Below the pieces are notes generated by a model. The model did not search any database, was not told where the DNA came from, and was given only the letters and a program-made list of their open reading frames with translations. From Bacillus litorisediminis (lineage in GTDB: Bacteria; Bacillota; Bacilli; Bacillales; JC228): DNA of 64,000 nt. Below are positions 18,248 through 27,798 of this stretch, piece after piece. Positions within the stretch are counted from its first letter, which is position 1, and each line of letters begins with the position of its first letter. The stretch lies in contig NZ_JAKZKT010000007.1 in assembly GCF_022808645.1 (NCBI RefSeq), positions 62,001-126,000 of the forward strand, given 5' to 3'. Both the position numbers and the translations under genes were made by a program.

Positions 18248-19870
18248 ATGAACGATAAAAATACATTCATGATTGTAGTCCTTTCATTTACGGTTGTCTT
18301 TCTTACCATTGCTGTGCCTGCGTCTGCTAAGTTTAATATGTCTTACTTATATTTTGGAAATCCAAACCAGTATATAACCCACATCAGCCGAACGAATGAC
18401 AGCCTCAATGTTATTTCTCCAAATTACTTTGATATAACTGATCAAGGTAAGCTGAATGTAAATTGGACTCTCCAATCAGCTTTTATTACAGAGATGCACA
18501 GACGCGGGATCAAAGTCGTGCCTTTTTTATCAAACCACTGGAATAAAACTGCGGGAATCAATGCTTTGAACAATAAAGAGCAACTTGTAAATGACATTGT
18601 TGCGGCTATAAATGCTTATCACTTAGATGGAGTAAACGTCGATATTGAAGGCGTGGGGCATGAATACCGGGACGCTTTTACCGAGTTTGTGAAGCTGCTG
18701 CGAAGTAAGATTCCAAGTCAGAAAGAGCTTTCTGTTTCCGTTGCAGCCAATCCGAATCATTGGAAAACAGGCTGGCACGGTTTTTATGATTATAAAGCCC
18801 TGTCCAAATATGCTAATTACCTGATGATTATGGCCTATGATGAAACATGGGAAGCCCCAGACAGTCCAATTGGGGCTGTTGCCAGCCTAGGGTTTGCTGA
18901 ACGTTCGATTCAATATGCGATCAATCTGGGGGTTCCCAAAAATAAAATTGTGATTGGACTCCCCTTCTATGGACGAATCTGGAAGCTAGACGGGCCGACA
19001 TTAGAGAATCAGGTTATTACAGGAAAAGGAATTTCCATGAATAAAGTTGAACCCCTCGTTGACCAGTTTAATGGGGCATACAGATTTGATGAAAAGAGCC
19101 AGACTCCCTACGCTGAGTTTACTATTCCGAAAGGAAAATCCACTTTTCTTGGAAGCACAAAATTAACAGAAGGCCGATATGTGGTTTGGTATGAAAATGA
19201 ACGATCGATTAAATCGAAGCTCCGGCTTCCTATGAAATATGGCATTAATGGGACAGGCTCGTGGTCATTATCTCAGGAAACTCACTCTATTTGGGATTTT
19301 TATACGTTATGGTTAAATGGCCGTTATTTTAAGGATGTACCGGTTGGCTTTTGGGCAGAAAATAATATCCATTTTGTCTCACAGGAAGGGTGGATGCTCG
19401 GAACAACGAGTACGACCTTTGCACCTAACTCTACTCTGACTCGTGCTCAAGGAGCTGTTATTTTAGTACGGGCACTCGGAAAAGATGAAATGAAGCCAAA
19501 CGCATATAAGTTTACAGATTTAAAAGGGCACTGGGCCCGAAACGAAATTGAGATTGCAAGAGAATTAGGATATCTGCACGGGAAAAGGCCTGATGTTTTC
19601 GGACCTAATGACCCGCTTACACGAGAACAGCTCGCGCAAATTTTAAATAATATTTTTAACTACCCGCTTGAGCCAGCTGCGGAAAGTCCATTCACCGATG
19701 TGGAAATGGATAGGTGGTCGTATAGATCTATCATTGCGATTTATCAGCAAGGGTATATACAAGGCTATGACAACAACCTTTTTAAACCTGAAGCCAATTC
19801 AACCAGAGCGCAAATGGCAGCACTGATGGACCGGATGAAAGAGGACTTTTTCAGGATAAGGAATGAATGA
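18248..19870 (+). CDS. SLH-anchored GH18-family glycoside hydrolase
   Basis: A 540-aa exported protein. The signal peptide (1-27) ends in PASA. GH18 catalytic domain (~30-350) with D127-G-V-N-V-D132-I-E134, where E134 is the acid/base, and MAYDE near residue 197. Three SLH repeats follow from ~357 to 540 (FKDVPVGFWAENNI, FTDLKGHWARNEI, FTDVEMDRWSYRSI), which bind pyruvylated secondary cell-wall polymer. The GH18 sequence is of the YaaH/spore-lysin kind rather than a chitinase with binding domains, so peptidoglycan or GlcNAc-containing wall polymer is the likelier substrate. ATG with AAAGGA upstream; a bidirectional terminator follows. Confidence 0.9.
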   Translation: MNDKNTFMIVVLSFTVVFLTIAVPASAKFNMSYLYFGNPNQYITHISRTNDSLNVISPNYFDITDQGKLNVNWTLQSAFITEMHRRGIKVVPFLSNHWNKTAGINALNNKEQLVNDIVAAINAYHLDGVNVDIEGVGHEYRDAFTEFVKLLRSKIPSQKELSVSVAANPNHWKTGWHGFYDYKALSKYANYLMIMAYDETWEAPDSPIGAVASLGFAERSIQYAINLGVPKNKIVIGLPFYGRIWKLDGPTLENQVITGKGISMNKVEPLVDQFNGAYRFDEKSQTPYAEFTIPKGKSTFLGSTKLTEGRYVVWYENERSIKSKLRLPMKYGINGTGSWSLSQETHSIWDFYTLWLNGRYFKDVPVGFWAENNIHFVSQEGWMLGTTSTTFAPNSTLTRAQGAVILVRALGKDEMKPNAYKFTDLKGHWARNEIEIARELGYLHGKRPDVFGPNDPLTREQLAQILNNIFNYPLEPAAESPFTDVEMDRWSYRSIIAIYQQGYIQGYDNNLFKPEANSTRAQMAALMDRMKEDFFRIRNE

Positions 19871-19884
19871 GTCGCCCTAATAAA

Positions 19885-19926
19885 AAAACCTGTTACCCAA
19901 CCGTTTGAGGTTCAGTGACAGGTTTT
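19885..19926. terminator. Bidirectional terminator between GH18 and HD-GYP genes
   Basis: AAAACCTGT (19885-19893) pairs with ACAGGTTTT (19918-19926), with A-rich and T-rich flanks on both sides. It lies between two convergent genes (stops at 19870 and 19935) and suits both. Confidence 0.8.
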
Positions 19927-19934
19927 TCTCTTTA

Positions 19935-20693
19935 CTAGAAGTTTTGCATAACCGGCTTTTCTGGAAAAATATGAACCATATCCATAAAAGTTTGCAGGCA
20001 TTGAGTATCAAACATACCGGAGTCATGCAGGAGTACTTGCATGGCAACGACGGCAGACATCGGCGGCCGATAGGGTCTTTCCAGTGTAAGGGCTGAATAT
20101 ACGTCGACAATCATTAAAATTTTTGTTTCAATCGGAATATCCTTTTCGAATACTCCATTCGGATACCCGCTGCCATTTAAGCGTTCATGATGATCTCGCG
20201 CCATCCTGCATATCTGCTCTGAAAATGAATATTTCTTTAAAATCTCGTAGCCTTTTACCGGATGCTCCTTTACAATTTCAATTTCTTGATCAGAAAGCGA
20301 TGATGGTTTTGCGAGAACTTCCCTTGGGATTTCAATTTTTCCAATGTCATGGAGTAAAAGCCCGGCTCCCATTGTTTCAAGATTAGCGACTCGAAACTTT
20401 TTTAACAGTAAAATACCTGATATAAAAACATCAATCGAATGAAAATAGGAGTATTTTTCCCAGCTTTTTAATGTTTGTAAAAGGGCATATACTTTTTCAT
20501 TTAATACAATTTGGATAAAGAGATCCTCAACAAATGAAAAATCATCGGGATTCAGCAATAATTGACCAAACCTTTTTTCAGACCCTAAAACCGTTAACGC
20601 ATGATAAAAATCATCCTTTAGGTGATTTCTGCGTTCAACTATATCTCTCTTTCTGAGAGTAATCGTATGTGGTGGAAGCTTCTGTATATGCAC
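19935..20693 (-). CDS. HD-GYP domain protein, probable cyclic-di-GMP phosphodiesterase
   Basis: A 252-aa protein. An N-terminal helical region (1-80) with no receiver domain precedes an HD-GYP domain: H115-D116 in LLHDIGK, H168-H169 in RDHHERLNGSGYP with the GYP motif at 176-178, and the late DVYSALTLERPYR block. HD-GYP enzymes break down c-di-GMP. This links to the two c-di-GMP-I riboswitches further along the window, although any regulatory connection is inference. GTG start with GAGGGGG about 10 nt upstream. Confidence 0.85.
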   Translation of the reverse strand: MHIQKLPPHTITLRKRDIVERRNHLKDDFYHALTVLGSEKRFGQLLLNPDDFSFVEDLFIQIVLNEKVYALLQTLKSWEKYSYFHSIDVFISGILLLKKFRVANLETMGAGLLLHDIGKIEIPREVLAKPSSLSDQEIEIVKEHPVKGYEILKKYSFSEQICRMARDHHERLNGSGYPNGVFEKDIPIETKILMIVDVYSALTLERPYRPPMSAVVAMQVLLHDSGMFDTQCLQTFMDMVHIFPEKPVMQNF

Positions 20694-21232
20694 TAAGTAT
20701 GTACCCCCTCGTTGATTTGGCCATTAGCTGCTGCTGTGGTTTTTCTTTATTAAAAACCAGGATATTTAAAATTAATTTTTTCTTAATGTGAACATTCTTC
20801 CTTTATTTATCGGCAATAGTACGGGAATTTTAAGCAATTTGACTACTATTCATATCGATAACTTTTTATAGGTATTCAAATTTTCCCTCTAAAGTTTGTG
20901 CCACTTGGTGAAATATTCAATGATTGCCAGATAAAATTCTTACAAAAAGAGGGAAATTACATGAATGGAGGAAAACGAATGGGGTTATTGCGAAAGATGG
21001 CCTCTGCTTCGTTGTTCCGAAATAGTTCTGCATGAAGTCGAGAGTAATGGTCAACACTAAAAAAGATCAGGTGCTGGTAACACTTGATCCTTTTGGAAAC
21101 TTGGGTCTAACCGATATTCAGGTGCCGGCAACACTTGAGTTGAACTGTGACCGCTCGAAAGTTTTCAAAAACAGCAACTGCCTTCCCTGTCTGGGGTAGG
21201 GTGGTTGCTTTTTTATTTGGAGTTTTGCTGCA
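20694..21232 (+). other. Intergenic region with short ORFs and a plus-strand terminator (possible small transcript)
   Basis: No long gene. A 24-codon frame at 20961-21035 begins MNGGKRMGLLRKMASAS. It has AGAGGG before its first ATG and GGAGG before an internal ATG. A second frame (21052-21207, MVNTKKDQVLVTL) has only a weak site. CAGGTGC(T/C)GG(T/C)AACACTTGA occurs twice (21068 and 21119), 51 nt apart. A plus-strand hairpin AGCAAC/GTTGCT (21173-21209) followed by TTTTTT looks like a terminator, so a short transcript may end there. Confidence 0.4.
21173..21216 (+). terminator. Plus-strand Rho-independent terminator
   Basis: AGCAAC (21173-21178) pairs with GTTGCT (21204-21209), with a C-rich/G-rich inner stem, and is followed by six T. 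No long plus-strand gene precedes it, which implies a short transcript from the preceding 200-300 nt. Confidence 0.7.
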
Positions 21233-21251
21233 TTACCCCACCCCGCCAACA

Positions 21252-21842
21252 AGAACTAAATTTTGACCTGTAGCCATTGATTTTGACCGATAGAACCTGT
21301 GATTTGACCGATAGAAACCTTTTTTTGACCCATAGAACAGGATTTTGACTGATAGAAGCCAATTTTGACTGATAGAACTAGATTTTGACCGATAGAACCT
21401 GTGATTTGACCGATAGAAACCTTTTTTTGACCCGTAGACATCAGGATTTGACCCATAGAACAGGATTTTGACTGATAAAACCAGATTTTGACCGATAGAA
21501 GCCAATTTTGACCGATACAACAAGATTTCGACCCGTAGAAACTGATTTTGACCGATAAAACAAGATTTTGACCCGTAGAAACTGATTTTGACCGATAAAA
21601 CAAGATTTTGACCCGTAGAAACTGATTTTGACCGATAAAACAAGATTTTGACCCGTAGAAACTGATTTTGACCGATAAAACCTGTGATTTGACCGATAGA
21701 AACCTTTTTTTGACCCATAGACATCAGGATTTGACCCATAGAACAGGATTTTGACTGATAGAACCAGATTTTGACCCATAGAAACTGATTTTGACCCATA
21801 GAAACTGATTTTGACCGATAGAACCAGATTTCGACCCATATC
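21252..21842. repeat. 20-nt periodic repeat array, family A, copy 2
   Basis: About 29 tandem degenerate units of 20 nt (TTTTGACC-GATAGAA with variable 4-5 nt). It shows higher-order repeats: a 40-nt double unit is repeated four times (starts 21521, 21561, 21601, 21641), and a block of about 87 nt recurs near 21394 and 21680. It lies directly beyond the ppaC terminator. The minus strand is open in all three frames because the 20-nt unit lacks stops, giving periodic pseudo-proteins that I do not call genes. Confidence 0.92.
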
Positions 21843-21848
21843 CTAAAC

Positions 21849-21886
21849 AAAAAACAACCCCCGCTCTATACGGAGAGTTGTTTCTT
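21849..21886 (-). terminator. Terminator of ppaC
   Basis: AAACAAC (21852-21858) pairs with GTTGTTT (21877-21883), with a CTCT/AGAG inner element. On the minus strand it is followed by TTTTTTGTTT. It lies 14 nt after the ppaC stop. Confidence 0.8.
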
Positions 21887-21896
21887 TTTCACACCT

Positions 21897-22826
21897 TTAT
21901 TTTGACAAAACATCTGTTAATACAGGGACGATTTGTTTTTTGCGGGAAACTACGCCTTTGAGAATGGCTTTATTGTCATCCAATTTTACACCAAAGGCCT
22001 GTTCGACGGCACTTGCTTTGTCACCCAACGCAATTCCGACAGAATCGTTGTTTAGAATGTCAGTCACAACAAAGAAGAAGAGATCTAGGTTCTTCTCAGC
22101 AATTACTTTGTTGAGTTCGCTTTCAACTTCGGCTTGGCGAGAAAGAACATCATTGACATCGACTGCATTGACTTGGGCAATTTCGACTTTTGCGCTGCCC
22201 ATTTGGAATTCTTTTGCATCAAGAGAGATAAGTTCCTTAATCGTTTTTTCACTTAAGTCTGCTCCGGCTTTAAGCATGTTGAGTCCATAGCTCTCAGCGT
22301 CCACTCCTGCAATAGCTGCTAATTCTTTTGCAGCTGCGATGTCTTCATCTGTACAAGTAGGAGATTTAAATAATAAAGAGTCAGAAATAATCGCAGATAA
22401 CATTAATCCGGCGATTTCCTTACGGATTTCTACTCCTTTTTCTTTATATAACTTCAGCAAGATAGTGGCGGTACAGCCAACTGGTTCTGCACGATAGTAC
22501 AATGGATCACTGGTTTCGAAGTTTGCAATTCTATGGTGGTCAATAACCTCAAGCACGCGGACTTGATCAATGTCACTTACACTTTGCTGGCGCTCATTGT
22601 GGTCGACCAAAATGACCTCATTCACTTCGTTAGCCACTGTTTCAACTAAACGGGGAACCTCAACACCAAAGGAATCTAAGGCAAATTGTGTTTCGCCATT
22701 AATGGTCCCAAGCCGGACTGGTTCCGCATTTACCCCTAATTTATTTTTCAATTCTGCATACGCGATGGCAGAGCAAATCGTATCTGTATCAGGATTTTTA
22801 TGTCCAAAAACTAATACTTTACTCAT
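21897..22826 (-). CDS. ppaC: Manganese-dependent inorganic pyrophosphatase
   Basis: A 309-aa family II (DHH) pyrophosphatase in the cytoplasm, hydrolysing PPi to phosphate. Metal-site residues match the Bacillus enzyme: H9, D13 and D15 in GHKNPDTD, D75 in VDHNE, and DHH at 96-98. The C-terminal DHHA2 domain contains SRKKQIVP near 293-300. Length equals that of B. subtilis PpaC. ATG start with AAAGGAG upstream. Single gene with its own terminator. Confidence 0.95.
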   Translation of the reverse strand: MSKVLVFGHKNPDTDTICSAIAYAELKNKLGVNAEPVRLGTINGETQFALDSFGVEVPRLVETVANEVNEVILVDHNERQQSVSDIDQVRVLEVIDHHRIANFETSDPLYYRAEPVGCTATILLKLYKEKGVEIRKEIAGLMLSAIISDSLLFKSPTCTDEDIAAAKELAAIAGVDAESYGLNMLKAGADLSEKTIKELISLDAKEFQMGSAKVEIAQVNAVDVNDVLSRQAEVESELNKVIAEKNLDLFFFVVTDILNNDSVGIALGDKASAVEQAFGVKLDDNKAILKGVVSRKKQIVPVLTDVLSK

Positions 22827-22960
22827 CGATTGATCGACTCCTTTCTATCTGTCATTATGTATTAACCCATTACCATGTAAAATTATACTCGGGCTTGTTC
22901 TAAAGTTCCAGAATTTCATTTATGGCAGAAACAGAGCACTTTTAGTGCCCCGCTTCTTAA

Positions 22961-24697
22961 TTAGGCTTTGACAAGTGCCTGAACCTTGTCCATTACGGCG
23001 TCTTGCAGCTGATTTAATCTGTCTTCACTTTCCGCTAGTGACGATCCTTTTACAGCAAAGTAAAACTTACATTTTGGCTCAGTACCGGATGGACGGACAC
23101 AGAACCATGATCCATCCTCCAAGTAGTATTTCAAGACGTTCGAGCTTGGCAGATAGATTTTTTCCTTTTCCCCTGTTTTAAGGTGAACCCGCTCACTAGA
23201 ATCATAGTCTTCAACGGTTACAATTGAAACCCCGTTGATAGACGTCGGAGGGTCTTGGCGGAAGCTTTCGAGAATACCTTGAATCTGTTCCGCGCCATCT
23301 TTTCCTTTTAACGTTAAAGATTTTAAGCCTTCACGGTAATAGCCGTATCTTTGATAGATTTCTAACAGTCCGTCATATAGTGTTTTTCCTTGTGATTTAT
23401 AAAAAGCAGCCACTTCTGCAACAAACAGGGCTGATTGGACCGCGTCTTTATCACGAACAAAATCTCCGATTAAATAGCCATAGCTTTCTTCATACCCAAA
23501 TTGGAAGCTATACTCTCCAGTTGTTTGATACTCCTTAATTTTTTCACCGATAAATTTGAAGCCAGTTAACACATCAATCGTTTTTAATCCAAAACTCTCG
23601 GCAATCGCACGCCCAAGTTCAGAGGTAACAATGGTTTTTAATACAACTCCGTTAGCAGGGAGAATTCCTTTCTCTTGTTTTTGTGACAAAAGATAATAGA
23701 GCATTAAGGCACCCGTTTGATTTCCTGTTAAGACTACATATTCTCCGCCTTCGTTTCTCACGGCAACTCCAAGCCGGTCGGCATCAGGGTCGGTCCCAAG
23801 CAAGAGGTCGGCTCCTGTTTCATTTCCGTAGCGAATCGCAATTTCAAATGCTGCAGGCTCCTCTGGGTTTGGTGATTTTACAGTTGAAAAATTTGGATCT
23901 GGCTCTTCCTGTTCTTTCACAACCGTTACATTTTCAAATCCAAACGCCTTTAACCCATCACGGACAGGATGATTCGCCGTACCATGAAGAGGTGTGAATA
24001 CAATTTTCAGGTCTTTACTAATGCGGCTGACCAATTCACGATTTAATTGAATGGTTTTTAGTTTTTCCAGATAGGCCTGATCGACTTCTGCCCCAATATA
24101 ATGGAGAATACCTTGTTCAAGCAGGTCTTTTTCATCCGCCACATCAACAGTCAGCTCGTTTTCTACCTTGTTAATGTAATGAATAATTGTATCAGCTGCT
24201 TCAGGGGGAAGCTGGCCTCCATCCTCCCCGTAGACCTTAAATCCGTTATATTCTGGAGGGTTATGACTCGCGGTTATGACAGCACCGGCAAAAGCGCCAT
24301 AATAGCGTACAGCAAACGACAGCTCAGGAGTTGGCCTCAAGTCTTTAAATACATAGGATTTTATGCCATGCTTACCCATCGTTTTCGCAACTTCCAGGGC
24401 AAATTCAGGAGATTGGCGGCGTGAATCAAAGGCAATCGCAACACCGCGCTGCTTCGCATCTTCTCCTTGTTCCACGATATATTTGGCGAGACCTTCCGCA
24501 GCACGCCTTACCGTATATATGTTCATCCGATTAGTTCCAGGCCCGAGTTCGCCGCGCATACCGCCTGTCCCAAATTCTAAATGTTTATAGAAGCTATCTT
24601 CTTTTTCCTTGTCAGTCATTGCAGTTAAGGCCTTTTTTAAGGTCTCATCTAAATTTTTAAATTGGATCCATTTTTCATACTCTTTTTCCCAAGACAA
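22961..24697 (-). CDS. pgcA: Phosphoglucomutase (alpha)
   Basis: A 578-aa alpha-D-phosphohexomutase interconverting glucose-6-phosphate and glucose-1-phosphate. The phosphoserine loop is [11 protein letters not shown], the metal loop [10 protein letters not shown], the sugar-binding loop GYEESYGY, and the phosphate-binding loop RPSGTEPK near the C-terminus. TTG at 24697 gives [10 protein letters not shown] as in the B. subtilis protein and has GGGAG 8 nt upstream. An ATG at 24733 would add 12 residues without a ribosome site. It feeds GtaB and Ugd, encoded at 40-42 kb, for UDP-glucose and UDP-glucuronate. Confidence 0.92.
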   Translation of the reverse strand: MSWEKEYEKWIQFKNLDETLKKALTAMTDKEKEDSFYKHLEFGTGGMRGELGPGTNRMNIYTVRRAAEGLAKYIVEQGEDAKQRGVAIAFDSRRQSPEFALEVAKTMGKHGIKSYVFKDLRPTPELSFAVRYYGAFAGAVITASHNPPEYNGFKVYGEDGGQLPPEAADTIIHYINKVENELTVDVADEKDLLEQGILHYIGAEVDQAYLEKLKTIQLNRELVSRISKDLKIVFTPLHGTANHPVRDGLKAFGFENVTVVKEQEEPDPNFSTVKSPNPEEPAAFEIAIRYGNETGADLLLGTDPDADRLGVAVRNEGGEYVVLTGNQTGALMLYYLLSQKQEKGILPANGVVLKTIVTSELGRAIAESFGLKTIDVLTGFKFIGEKIKEYQTTGEYSFQFGYEESYGYLIGDFVRDKDAVQSALFVAEVAAFYKSQGKTLYDGLLEIYQRYGYYREGLKSLTLKGKDGAEQIQGILESFRQDPPTSINGVSIVTVEDYDSSERVHLKTGEKEKIYLPSSNVLKYYLEDGSWFCVRPSGTEPKCKFYFAVKGSSLAESEDRLNQLQDAVMDKVQALVKA

Positions 24698-25120
24698 TCC
24701 GATCACTCCCTGCTCATTATATATTTCTATCATACAATAATTTAAATTTTAAAATAATATAAAAATCGATTTTGACATCGAAATGTATCATAATTTAAAC
24801 GAATGTTTAAATATCAACATTAGTCCCCGTGAGCAGGTTGTCCAATTTCTTTGTGAACAAAGTGCTTTCCTTTTATTAAAATAGGGAGATTTACTACTTT
24901 CATATAATATATTACGAATCATGGCAAGTTATGTTGACAGTGTTCGAAAAACTTGGGTTTACCGAGTTAACGTCTTAGCGATCGTCACCTGCTCCCCCCT
25001 AAGCCAGATTAGCACGACCCCTGAACGATAACTGGTAGAGTTAGCCTTGTCAGTACGGGGTTACATTGTTTCACACAATGAGACCCTCTGTTTGATTAAT
25101 GCTTTATTGGCGGATAAATT
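24698..25120. ncRNA. Candidate structured noncoding RNA, unidentified
   Basis: A ~170-nt G+C-richer island (about 24930-25085) in an AT-rich gap between pgcA and the kinase gene. Read on the minus strand it can form several hairpins: CATTGT-GTGAA-ACAATG closed by GGGT/ACCC; a CTAA...CCAG/CTGG...TTAG stem around a 24-nt loop; and ACTCGG/CCCAAGT. CTGACA and TGTCA segments could close the whole. It contains no long reading frame and matches no riboswitch core I can recall. Strand is uncertain; a -10-like ATATAAT lies at about 24902 on the plus side. Confidence 0.4.
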
Positions 25121-25123
25121 ACA

Positions 25124-25157
25124 AAACCCCTGAAAGACGAAGCTTTCAAGGGGTTAA
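25124..25157 (-). terminator. Terminator of the ROK-ABC-creatininase-lyase-kinase operon
   Basis: AACCCCTGAAAG (from 25125) pairs with CTTTCAAGGGGTT (ending 25156), with one bulge and loop ACGAAG. On the minus strand it is followed by TTTTGTAATTT. It lies about 90 nt after the kinase stop codon. Confidence 0.7.
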
Positions 25158-25243
25158 ACAAACGTTTGAATAAAATTTACTTGTAAAACAAGCTTTTCTG
25201 TGTCGTTCCAAGCACGCTCAGAACTACCAGAACTCCGGTTGGG

Positions 25244-26266
25244 TTACCCAAGCCCCCGCTGGATGATGTTGTGGATGGGGGTTGGGTGGGTCGTGATAAG
25301 CTGGAGATTCGGATGGGTCTTTTTAAGACTATTTAGGATTTTTTGGCGGATATAGTGATTGTGCTGGAGGACGCCTCCTTGCAGGACGAGAGAAAAGGAT
25401 CGGCTATGAAAGGCATCATTTCCTCCTAATACTGCATACAGGAGCTGTTCGAGTTCACTTACTGCTCTGTCTAAAATCGCGCAGCCGGCCTCATCTCCCA
25501 GCTCTGCTGCTTTCTCCACAACCATCGAGAGGGCACTAACATCATCGACCGAATAATTCTCACCGTAGACCCAGTTGTAAAGGTCTTCGATGTGCCCAAA
25601 TCCAAAGTGTTCCAAGATCATCCGAGCTAAAATGGACTTCGTTTTTTCGCGGCCGTCATACATTTTTAATACGGATCGTATCGCTTCCTTGCCTATCCAA
25701 TAGCCGCTTCCCTCATCGCCGACACGGTGGCCCCACCCGCCAGCGCGAATAAAGTTCCCTTTTCCGTCATGAGCAAACACTATCGAGCCAGTGCCGGAGA
25801 TCAAAAGCACACCTGGCGATTTTCCAGTTGCACCAAGCAGTGCAGACAAACAGTCATTTTCAACAATAACCTTATCAACCTCTACCTTCAATCCAGCTAA
25901 AGCAGCCTCCACGATGTTGGACACAATCGCCTCGTCTCGTTTTGTATCAATTCCAGCTAATGCAAAGACAGCACGGTCAAATTCAACATCCTCATCCCTT
26001 ACATTCTTAACGTGAACATCCTCAGCAGCCTTCTCAACGGTTTCATCAGCAGTCCCGCATACCGCAAGTCCTGCAAGTACCTCATCCACTGCTGCCTGTA
26101 TTGCCGCCTGGAGTGCACACTTTGACTGCTTTTCGCCTACCACCTGATAATTAGTCGCCCCGGCACGGCCGGTACCCAGAATTTCACCCTTCTCATTGGT
26201 CACGACAGCGATTGTTTTCGTGCCGCCGCCATCTACAGCAAGCAACGGGTACCTTCTTTTACTCAT
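25244..26266 (-). CDS. BadF/BadG-type ATPase, N-acetylglucosamine-kinase-like
   Basis: A 340-aa ASKHA-fold kinase. Phosphate-1 motif DGGGTKT (12-18), phosphate-2 ISGTGSI near 164, GDEGSGYWIG near 187, and a late adenosine motif LQGGV. Relatives phosphorylate GlcNAc, MurNAc or other amino sugars, and others activate dehydratases. The SGTGS and GDEGSGYW blocks favour the sugar-kinase side. A 20-residue acidic insert (~66-90) is unusual. Its ATG lies inside the end of the lyase gene (8-nt overlap). It is the last gene of a seven-gene operon whose substrate is unknown. Confidence 0.75.
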   Translation of the reverse strand: MSKRRYPLLAVDGGGTKTIAVVTNEKGEILGTGRAGATNYQVVGEKQSKCALQAAIQAAVDEVLAGLAVCGTADETVEKAAEDVHVKNVRDEDVEFDRAVFALAGIDTKRDEAIVSNIVEAALAGLKVEVDKVIVENDCLSALLGATGKSPGVLLISGTGSIVFAHDGKGNFIRAGGWGHRVGDEGSGYWIGKEAIRSVLKMYDGREKTKSILARMILEHFGFGHIEDLYNWVYGENYSVDDVSALSMVVEKAAELGDEAGCAILDRAVSELEQLLYAVLGGNDAFHSRSFSLVLQGGVLQHNHYIRQKILNSLKKTHPNLQLITTHPTPIHNIIQRGLG

Positions 26267-27779
26267 GGTCTTCCATCCACTTCTTCAAGATTGTAATCAC
26301 CTCTTGGTTGGCCTTTTCTAAATGGTCTCTTTTTTCCCGGAGCCATGCTTCTAAATGTTCTTGATCCTCAAGTCTCTTTTCTATAGTTTGTTTCATACGC
26401 TCGGGACTTGGTCCGCCCTCAAGCGTTCGAATCTTGACAAAGTGAGCCGGATCTAGTGCCTCTTTTAATTGTTCCTCTGTAAGACTCAATTTACGGCCGA
26501 TAATTTTTTCTGCATGCCTATTTAAAATCGCAAGCGTAAGCGCAGATAGATCTGTCTGCTTGCTATCCATTAGCTCCCTAACCGTAGCACTTACCACATG
26601 ATGTGCCTGCCGAAACGATAAATGGTCAGTCCGGACGATTGTATCGGCTAGTTCTGTTACATTCGCAAAGCTTTGTTGTGCCCTCTCCAACAGTTTTTTC
26701 TTATCAACTTCCATCGTTATCAGGACACTGGCCAGCAAGCGGTAGATTCCGCCTAATTTCTCGAGCGCGCGCCACATATAAGGCTGCATATCATCCTCAG
26801 TATCGACAATATCGCCAAACGGTGTATTATGCAGCATTAAAAGGACCGTCTGAGCATCTCCTGTTACACTTGATAACAATGCCCGCATATGCTCAATCGA
26901 AACCGGATTCCTCTTTTGCGGCATGATTGAACTGATTTGCACATAAGGAGCTGCCAGCAGTAATGCCCCAAATTCCTGCGTTCCCCATAATAGAAAATCC
27001 TGAATCGACCGGCCTAAGTTAATGGCTGACAATTGTACAGCTGTAGCAGTCTCAGCTATATAATCAGCCCCCGATACAGCATCCCAGGCATTATCAATTA
27101 ATTCTTCAAAACCCAGTAATTCCTTTACACGCTGACGATTCACCGCAAAGCCTGAAGTCGTCAATGCAGCAGAGCCCATACTGCTTCTGTTTACCGTTTT
27201 ATAAGCTGCCTTTAATCTCTCAATATCACGAGTCAGCATGTCAGTCATTGCATTAAAATAGTGCGCGAGTGTAGTAGGCTGCGCCTGTTGCGTGTGGGTA
27301 TAGCCGATCATCACTGTATCAATATGCTCTTGGGTCATTTCGATTAATGCCTCGCGTAAAAGCAGGCTGGACTCAATCAGCCCCAAAATTTTCTCACGCA
27401 AGGTCATCCGGTAAAGCGCAATCCCCATATCATTTCGGCTTCTCGCAATATGGAGATTCCCGGCAATATCTCCCGCGTCCTCAATCAGAAGCTGTTCAAT
27501 TTTAAAAAACAGATCTTCAAATTTAGCTTCATATTCACTTTCTTTAATATCCTTGACCTTTAAATTCCGAATAGCGGCTATAATTTTACGGGCATCCGCC
27601 TTTGAAACAAGTCCAACGTCCACCAGCATAATCAAATGAGCGAAATGAATTTGAATCATCGACTCTACAAAATGCCCTTTCGCTTCATCAAATGCTGGTT
27701 TTAAAACCATTTCCGTATAAGTTTTGGAAGGAAATTGAGTTCCCTCTTTTTCCAAAAGTCGTTCCCTGAGTGGTGCCAT
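26259..27779 (-). CDS. Argininosuccinate-lyase-like protein (fumarase/aspartase superfamily)
   Basis: A 506-aa lyase close to ArgH in motifs: ARSRND, GYTHTQQAQPTT, and the signature SSIMPQKRNP with its catalytic serine. Such enzymes cleave C-N bonds by beta-elimination, usually releasing fumarate. It is about 40 residues longer than usual ArgH, with a charged C-terminal extension. No argG or other arginine genes are nearby; the neighbours are a creatininase homologue, an ABC importer and a kinase, so a catabolic aminocarboxylate substrate is more likely than argininosuccinate (inference). ATG at 27779 is chosen (AAGGAAGG 6 nt upstream) over one at 27812 that lies inside the creatininase gene. 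Confidence 0.8.
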   Translation of the reverse strand: MAPLRERLLEKEGTQFPSKTYTEMVLKPAFDEAKGHFVESMIQIHFAHLIMLVDVGLVSKADARKIIAAIRNLKVKDIKESEYEAKFEDLFFKIEQLLIEDAGDIAGNLHIARSRNDMGIALYRMTLREKILGLIESSLLLREALIEMTQEHIDTVMIGYTHTQQAQPTTLAHYFNAMTDMLTRDIERLKAAYKTVNRSSMGSAALTTSGFAVNRQRVKELLGFEELIDNAWDAVSGADYIAETATAVQLSAINLGRSIQDFLLWGTQEFGALLLAAPYVQISSIMPQKRNPVSIEHMRALLSSVTGDAQTVLLMLHNTPFGDIVDTEDDMQPYMWRALEKLGGIYRLLASVLITMEVDKKKLLERAQQSFANVTELADTIVRTDHLSFRQAHHVVSATVRELMDSKQTDLSALTLAILNRHAEKIIGRKLSLTEEQLKEALDPAHFVKIRTLEGGPSPERMKQTIEKRLEDQEHLEAWLREKRDHLEKANQEVITILKKWMEDHE

Positions 27780-27798
27780 ACCTGTCCTTCCTTTCGAT

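Noticed and set aside
21233-21850. Long minus-strand open frames (205, 132 and 115 codons) in the repeat array
   Set aside because: The 20-nt unit has no stop in any minus frame, so all three frames are open and give the same 20-residue periodic peptide. There is no ribosome site or start context.
26259-27779. Biosynthetic argininosuccinate lyase (argH)
   Set aside because: Motifs match ArgH, but there is no argG or other arginine gene, the protein is longer, and it lies inside a transport/hydrolase/kinase operon. Called as ArgH-like only.
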